The notes under the pieces: generated by a model
Told to the model about the DNA's origin: nothing
Databases searched by the model: none
What the model saw: only the letters and a program-made list of their open reading frames with translations
Program-made: the position numbers and the translations under genes
Part shown: positions 8,576 to 11,194 of the stretch, in pieces
Numbering within the stretch: position 1 is the first letter of the stretch
Layout: the number at the start of each line of letters is the position of its first letter
NCBI GenBank assembly: GCA_027577415.1
Contig: JANBQS010000855.1
Span: 1 to 11,194 of the forward strand
Source: Coemansia sp. RSA 922
Lineage: Eukaryota; Kickxellomycota; Kickxellomycetes; Kickxellales; Kickxellaceae
DNA length: 11,194 bases
Direction: 5' to 3'

Positions 8576-8756
8576 ATGAGAAATATTTAAATGAAAACCA
8601 ATTGAGAGAAACAAAAATGGCAAAGAAAAGGAATAAGTGAGTATATTGCGAAATTTTTTTGGCAAGAAAAAGAGTGGGGTGGGGCTTATAGCACGGGGTG
8701 CAACACACACAAGAGGCCTTGTCCGTGTGCATTGATCTCTTACTATTGCTGTCGCT
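8576..8756 (-). promoter_or_regulatory. MAP3K promoter/leader, with overlapping upstream ORF
   Basis: This 181-bp spacer separates the chaperone stop from the kinase ATG, so the kinase promoter is either very compact or lies partly in the chaperone gene. On the minus strand the leader just before the ATG is pyrimidine-rich. The only other minus-strand ATG in the spacer is at 8730-8732. It opens a 61-codon frame that runs past the kinase start and ends at 8547, so it overlaps the main start out of frame. It can act only if transcription begins upstream of 8732. A CCAAT sequence at 8598-8602 (plus strand) lies only about 25 bp before the ATG and is probably not a promoter element. Confidence 0.4.
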
Positions 8757-9164
8757 TTACACGGGCTTTGCTTTAGACGATGTAACAACGTCGGCAGCAG
8801 CAGCAATTGCCTCTCTCGCGCTATCTAGCGCCTCTACGTCCTCGATACTGTCTTGCATGGCGAGGACCAAGTTCTCCAGATCCTGCATAGCATCGCGGAT
8901 ACGACGCTCCATGTGGGGAACCATTTGCACGGTTTCTTCAAGCACTTCATTCTGCTTGCGCAGGTCAGCATCATAGGTCTTGCGCTTGTTGGCGTCGGTT
9001 TCGTTGACAGCCCGCTGGTGGTACTCTTCAACGCGCACTTGCTGGTCGGCTATCTCTTTCACGTAGATCTCACGCTCCTTGACTAGGCGTTTGACGGCCC
9101 CAGTCTTGATCTTGAGCTGGGTTTGTGCGGTAGGCGCAGCGGCCCGCTTTGTTGTAATAACCAT
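8757..9164 (-). CDS. RBL2: Tubulin-specific chaperone A (tubulin-binding cofactor A)
   Basis: A 135-residue cytosolic protein that captures beta-tubulin released by the CCT chaperonin and passes it along the cofactor pathway to alpha/beta-heterodimer assembly. It corresponds to yeast Rbl2, fission yeast Alp31 and animal TBCA. The signature is the first helix, LKIKTGAVKRLVKE (residues about 17-30). Two further charged helices follow, with QNEVLEET and the MVPHMERRI segment (about 70-90), forming the family's three-helix bundle. It is somewhat longer than the usual 105-115 residues because of a short Ala/Thr-rich N-terminus, a longer first loop (about 50-65) and an Ala-rich C-terminal tail ending in KAKPV. 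The start is the first ATG in frame, after a CA/CT-rich leader. No intron is apparent. It lies in tandem 181 bp ahead of the kinase gene and divergent from the Hap5 gene. Confidence 0.9.
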   Translation of the reverse strand: MVITTKRAAAPTAQTQLKIKTGAVKRLVKEREIYVKEIADQQVRVEEYHQRAVNETDANKRKTYDADLRKQNEVLEETVQMVPHMERRIRDAMQDLENLVLAMQDSIEDVEALDSAREAIAAAADVVTSSKAKPV

Positions 9165-9277
9165 TGAGGGAGAGAGTGTGTGTGTGTATTATAAAAAAAG
9201 GTGTATGTTGTTGACGAGTTTAGTCAAGCAGCCAAAATGGCCAGCAACGCTTACATACCCTCTCACTCCTCATTGAG

Positions 9278-9309
9278 ATCAAAATTGATTAGATCAACGC
9301 AATCTTGAT
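9278..9309. repeat. Four alternating ATCAA/TTGAT pentamers
   Basis: ATCAA at 9278-9282, TTGAT at 9285-9289, ATCAA at 9293-9297 and TTGAT at 9305-9309 form two overlapping inverted repeats within 32 bp, centred in the divergent promoter. The arrangement resembles a cluster of binding sites for a dimeric regulator. No known factor is assigned. Confidence 0.55.
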
Positions 9310-9312
9310 TGG
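9306..9312 (-). promoter_or_regulatory. CCAAT box (CCAATCA on the minus strand)
   Basis: TGATTGG on the plus strand, read CCAATCA on the minus strand, matches the core bound by the Hap2/3/5 (NF-Y) complex. It lies 132 bp upstream of the Hap5 ATG and about 140 bp from the chaperone ATG, a normal distance for NF-Y sites. Autoregulation of Hap5 is an inference from position. Confidence 0.5.
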
Positions 9313-9443
9313 AGGAGGGCCTAGACAAGCAGGAAAGTAGACATCACACTCCGCTTCCTGCTTTTCGCTTTAACTTGCGATTTACTTACTATTATAATTT
9401 TCTATATTCTTCTCTGACATTTAAGCAGCAATCTTTATTTGGG

Positions 9444-10664
9444 ATGCAAGGCGTACAAGGAGCAGACGGACACCAAAGCAGCGACGAGGCACTTAGTCAG
9501 CAAGTACTGCACGATGCTGTGGCACAAGGCAAATTCGAAATGGCCGAGTCAGACTTCAATTCGCAATCGCTAGCCAGTGCGATGGCAGCCGCAGCAGCCG
9601 CCGCTCAACAACAAGATGTCCCGCCGAGGTCGCCAGCGCCAATGTACCCAGGTCCAACCACGATTCCTACCAACTTTAGTAGCGCGATGATCAACTCGCC
9701 CGACTCACTCACTCAGTTCCAGCACACATTCTGGAAGGCACACATGGCCAGCGTGGAAGACAACATACCAGACTTTAAACTGCACTTGCTGCCACTCGCG
9801 CGGATCAAAAAGGTGATGAAGTCAGACCCCGATGTCAAAGTACAAATGATTAGCGCAGAGGCTCCTATTTTGTTCTCAAAGGCCTGTGAGATTTTCATTA
9901 CGGAGATTACGCAGCGCGCGTGGATGAACGCCGAGGAGAATAAGCGTCGGACTTTACAGCGCCAGGACGTATCGTGCGCTGCTCAACGTAGCGAGATGTT
10001 TGACTTTTTGATCGACGTTGTGCCGAGAGAGGAGTTTGCCAAGAAACCTGGTACCAAGGACGAGGCAGCTCCAACAGCTGGAACATCACAGCAGCCACCG
10101 CCCCAACAGCAGGGACAACAGCAACCACAGGTTCAGCAGGCTCAACATGCATCGTCCCAGCAGTTACAGCAGCAGGCAGAGCAAACGGCAGCGGCGGCAG
10201 CAGCAGCCCAGCAACAGCAACAACAGCAGCAACAAGCCCAGGCGCAAGCTCAACACCAGGCTTTACAGCAAGCGCAGGCTCAGGCTCAAGCGCAAGTACA
10301 ACAATCACAGCAGTCTCAGCAAGCGCAACAAGCACAGCCCCAGTCGGCCTCGTTGTATACCGACCCGACCTTTCACCAGTACTACGCGCAGCACTTGGCC
10401 GAGGCAGCTGGATTCCCACAGGCGGCCGGACCGACACCCGAGCAGCGCCAGGCATACTATCAGCAGATTGAGCGCGAGCAATTGCAGTGGCTTCAGCGCC
10501 AGACCAGCATGCCTGTGACACCACAGGGTGCGCCTCAGCCGATCCCTGGTCAGTATAGCGCCCCGCGCTTGCCCAGCTCACACGTCTCGCCTCAGACACA
10601 GCAGCAACAGATACACGACATGGCTGGCGGTATACCACCAAAGTCTGAACATGGCGGTGACTAA
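9444..10664 (+). CDS. HAP5: CCAAT-binding factor subunit Hap5 / NF-YC
   Basis: A 406-residue histone-fold subunit that pairs with Hap3/NF-YB and, with Hap2/NF-YA, binds CCAAT boxes in the nucleus. The start is the first ATG in frame; the frame is open upstream only from a TTG, across a T/C-rich leader. Residues 1-95 are Ser/Ala-rich with an Ala tract (about 48-55). The conserved core spans about 96-196: FWKAHM, DFK, LPLARIKKVMK (alpha-1), MISAEAPILF (alpha-2), AEENKRRTLQRQD and MFDFLIDVVPRE. The core matches yeast Hap5 and human NF-YC closely, except for two extra residues (V133, Q134) between DVK and MISAEAP in the L1 loop. Residues about 216-301 are Gln/Ala-rich with a run of nine Gln, followed by a Gln-rich helical tail. 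This recalls the Gln-rich activation tail of animal NF-YC; yeast Hap5 instead relies on Hap4. FWKAHMASVE may correspond to the fungal Hap4/HapX recruitment segment, but the match is partial. Confidence 0.93.
   Translation: MQGVQGADGHQSSDEALSQQVLHDAVAQGKFEMAESDFNSQSLASAMAAAAAAAQQQDVPPRSPAPMYPGPTTIPTNFSSAMINSPDSLTQFQHTFWKAHMASVEDNIPDFKLHLLPLARIKKVMKSDPDVKVQMISAEAPILFSKACEIFITEITQRAWMNAEENKRRTLQRQDVSCAAQRSEMFDFLIDVVPREEFAKKPGTKDEAAPTAGTSQQPPPQQQGQQQPQVQQAQHASSQQLQQQAEQTAAAAAAAQQQQQQQQQAQAQAQHQALQQAQAQAQAQVQQSQQSQQAQQAQPQSASLYTDPTFHQYYAQHLAEAAGFPQAAGPTPEQRQAYYQQIEREQLQWLQRQTSMPVTPQGAPQPIPGQYSAPRLPSSHVSPQTQQQQIHDMAGGIPPKSEHGGD
10090..10345 (+). repeat. Gln/Ala-coding low-complexity tract in HAP5
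   Basis: This coding tract is dominated by CAG, CAA and GCN codons, with an unbroken nine-Gln run at 10209-10235. CAG and CAA are interspersed and there is no long pure CAG array, so the tract has probably been stable rather than recently expanded by slippage. It probably functions as a transcription-activation or interaction region. Confidence 0.85.
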
Positions 10665-10933
10665 GTCTTTTCCTTTCCTTCTTTCTATAGTAATTTTTTT
10701 AAGCTTCCATCGTTATATAATCTTTATCGGTCCAGTTCAGACTAGTCTAAACCAAACACGGATAAACGTGGGGATGATGTAGCTATTCGTTGGGCTCGGT
10801 TGATCCTCAGTCGGAAATTTACAAGGGAGAGCCAAAAAATAAAAAATCTAAGGCTGAAATATTTCTCTCTTCTCTTGGAAATTCGTTTTTTTTGGTTCTG
10901 CCATTTATTTCAATTTTATAAAACCCTGTTACC
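10665..10933 (+). promoter_or_regulatory. HAP5 3' end and promoter of the downstream mitochondrial gene
   Basis: A 269-bp spacer between two plus-strand genes. A pyrimidine-rich stretch follows the HAP5 stop, then TATATAATC at about 10714, a plausible yeast-like poly(A) efficiency element. AT-rich and T-rich sequence at 10830-10925 is a likely core promoter and leader for the next gene. ATGATGTAG at 10774-10782 would be a minimal start-stop element if it is in that gene's transcript. Confidence 0.45.
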
Positions 10934-11194
10934 ATGCTTGGCTCGTCTGCTGCTCGCACTCTTCGCCTGGGTATGTAAATTTGTCGATTTCGCCACTTCA
11001 TCTTGCAGACATACCCTAATTCTGTCTTTTTTGGAAATCGGTATCTACAAAGCTAAAAAAACTTTTGTATCTCTCACTAAATCGCTCTTTCTCGCCTTGG
11101 CATCTCTATCCTTGTATTGAATAGCCTCTCGCCGTGGCTTTGCTACATCGACCGCTCGTCGCTCTTATGAGGACACTGTCGGCAACTTGAGGAT
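10934..11194 (+). CDS. N-terminus of a mitochondrial protein, possibly succinyl-CoA ligase alpha subunit (partial)
   Basis: The gene is split and runs off the window. Exon 1 is 10934-10970, ATG in the context ACCATG, 12 codons plus one base. The intron is 10971-11124, and exon 2 begins at 11125. Splicing joins MLGSSAARTLRL to ASRRGFATSTARRSYEDT and then VGNLR: Arg/Ser/Ala-rich, no acidic residue until SYEDT, a classic cleavable mitochondrial presequence. The first mature residues, SYEDTVGNLR, resemble the start of fungal succinyl-CoA ligase alpha subunits (Lsc1, of the form YxxTIxNLxI before the nucleotide-binding fold). That enzyme makes succinate and ATP or GTP in the TCA cycle. Only about ten residues support this identity, so it is tentative. 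The gene model and mitochondrial location are firmer. Confidence 0.6.
10971..11124 (+). other. Spliceosomal intron in the presequence of the downstream gene
   Basis: A 154-bp intron with donor GTATGT, an extended pyrimidine-rich stretch (about 11083-11115), a possible branch site CACTAAA near 11075 and acceptor ATAG at 11121-11124. Choosing this acceptor keeps the frame and yields a presequence continuous across the junction. The earlier acceptor at 11008 (TTGCAG) gives a 38-nt intron and an in-frame TAA three codons later. Retaining the intron gives a TAA two codons after the junction. Confidence 0.7.

Larger units (their letters stand above)
9165..9443. promoter_or_regulatory. Divergent promoter between chaperone A and Hap5
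   Basis: A 279-bp region between two head-to-head start codons must hold both promoters. Next to the chaperone ATG, on its own strand, the leader is a CA repeat followed by CT repeats (plus-strand 9171-9188). ATTATAAAAAAA at about 9188-9199 is a possible TATA-type element for the plus strand, but it is about 250 bp from the Hap5 ATG. The stretch before the Hap5 ATG (9365-9440) is T/C-rich and resembles a fungal 5' untranslated region. Pentamers ATCAA/TTGAT alternate four times at 9278-9309. Confidence 0.6.

Noticed and set aside
8576..8806. 77-codon upstream extension of the MAP3K frame
   Set aside because: The extension has no ATG (it begins at a TTG), runs into the chaperone coding region, and shows no family similarity. 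The ATG at 8573-8575 is a sufficient start.
9309..9443. 45-codon upstream extension of the HAP5 frame
   Set aside because: It begins at a TTG that is part of the CCAAT box, and the stretch is T/C-rich like a 5' untranslated region. The first ATG is at 9444.
10917..10923. TATAAAA as a TATA box for the mitochondrial gene
   Set aside because: It is only 11 bases before the ATG, too close to direct a transcript that includes the start codon in a usual leader.
10971..11008. 38-nt intron using the acceptor TTGCAG at 11008
   Set aside because: It is short for an intron, and joining there gives an in-frame TAA after three codons. The acceptor at 11124 restores a coherent presequence.
1..11194. CRISPR array, phage or bacterial defence system
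   Set aside because: No regularly spaced repeats were seen, and every recognisable gene is a fungal nuclear housekeeping or regulatory gene.

Overview
The window looks like nuclear DNA from a fungus. The evidence is a HOG-pathway MAP kinase kinase kinase of the Ssk2/Ssk22/Wis4/Win1 type, a Hap5/NF-YC CCAAT-binding subunit, a tubulin chaperone A, and a mitochondrial-protein gene whose first exon ends at a GTATGT donor and whose next exon follows an AG acceptor. Coding regions are almost intron-free (a 6.1 kb kinase gene in one exon), and spacers between genes are about 180-280 bp. Both fit an intron-poor, compact fungal genome. An early-diverging lineage such as Kickxellomycotina is a guess from gene style only, not a demonstrated assignment.

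Layout. Positions 1-2452 hold no recognisable protein gene. The stretch is AT-richer than the rest and contains a run of 22 A, short microsatellites, a perfect 14-bp direct repeat pair, and a tRNA-Lys(UUU)-like sequence whose 5' two thirds are nearly intact but whose T arm and 3' acceptor strand are broken. Positions 2453-8575 (minus) encode the 2040-residue MAP3K. Positions 8757-9164 (minus) encode tubulin-specific chaperone A, in tandem with the MAP3K. A 279-bp divergent promoter follows; it has four alternating ATCAA/TTGAT pentamers ending in a CCAAT box. Positions 9444-10664 (plus) encode Hap5/NF-YC with a long Gln/Ala-rich tail. Positions 10934-11194 (plus) are the spliced start of a mitochondrial protein, possibly the succinyl-CoA ligase alpha subunit, cut off by the window end.

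The genes are unrelated housekeeping and regulatory genes, not a cluster or a mobile system: osmostress signalling, tubulin folding, transcription and mitochondrial metabolism. The only regulatory link visible is a CCAAT box in the promoter of the CCAAT-binding subunit itself. I found no sign of a new defence or mobile system. The oddities worth following are in the proteins (a long tail and two loop insertions in the MAP3K, a two-residue insertion in the NF-YC histone fold), in the promoters and leaders, and in the decayed tRNA.
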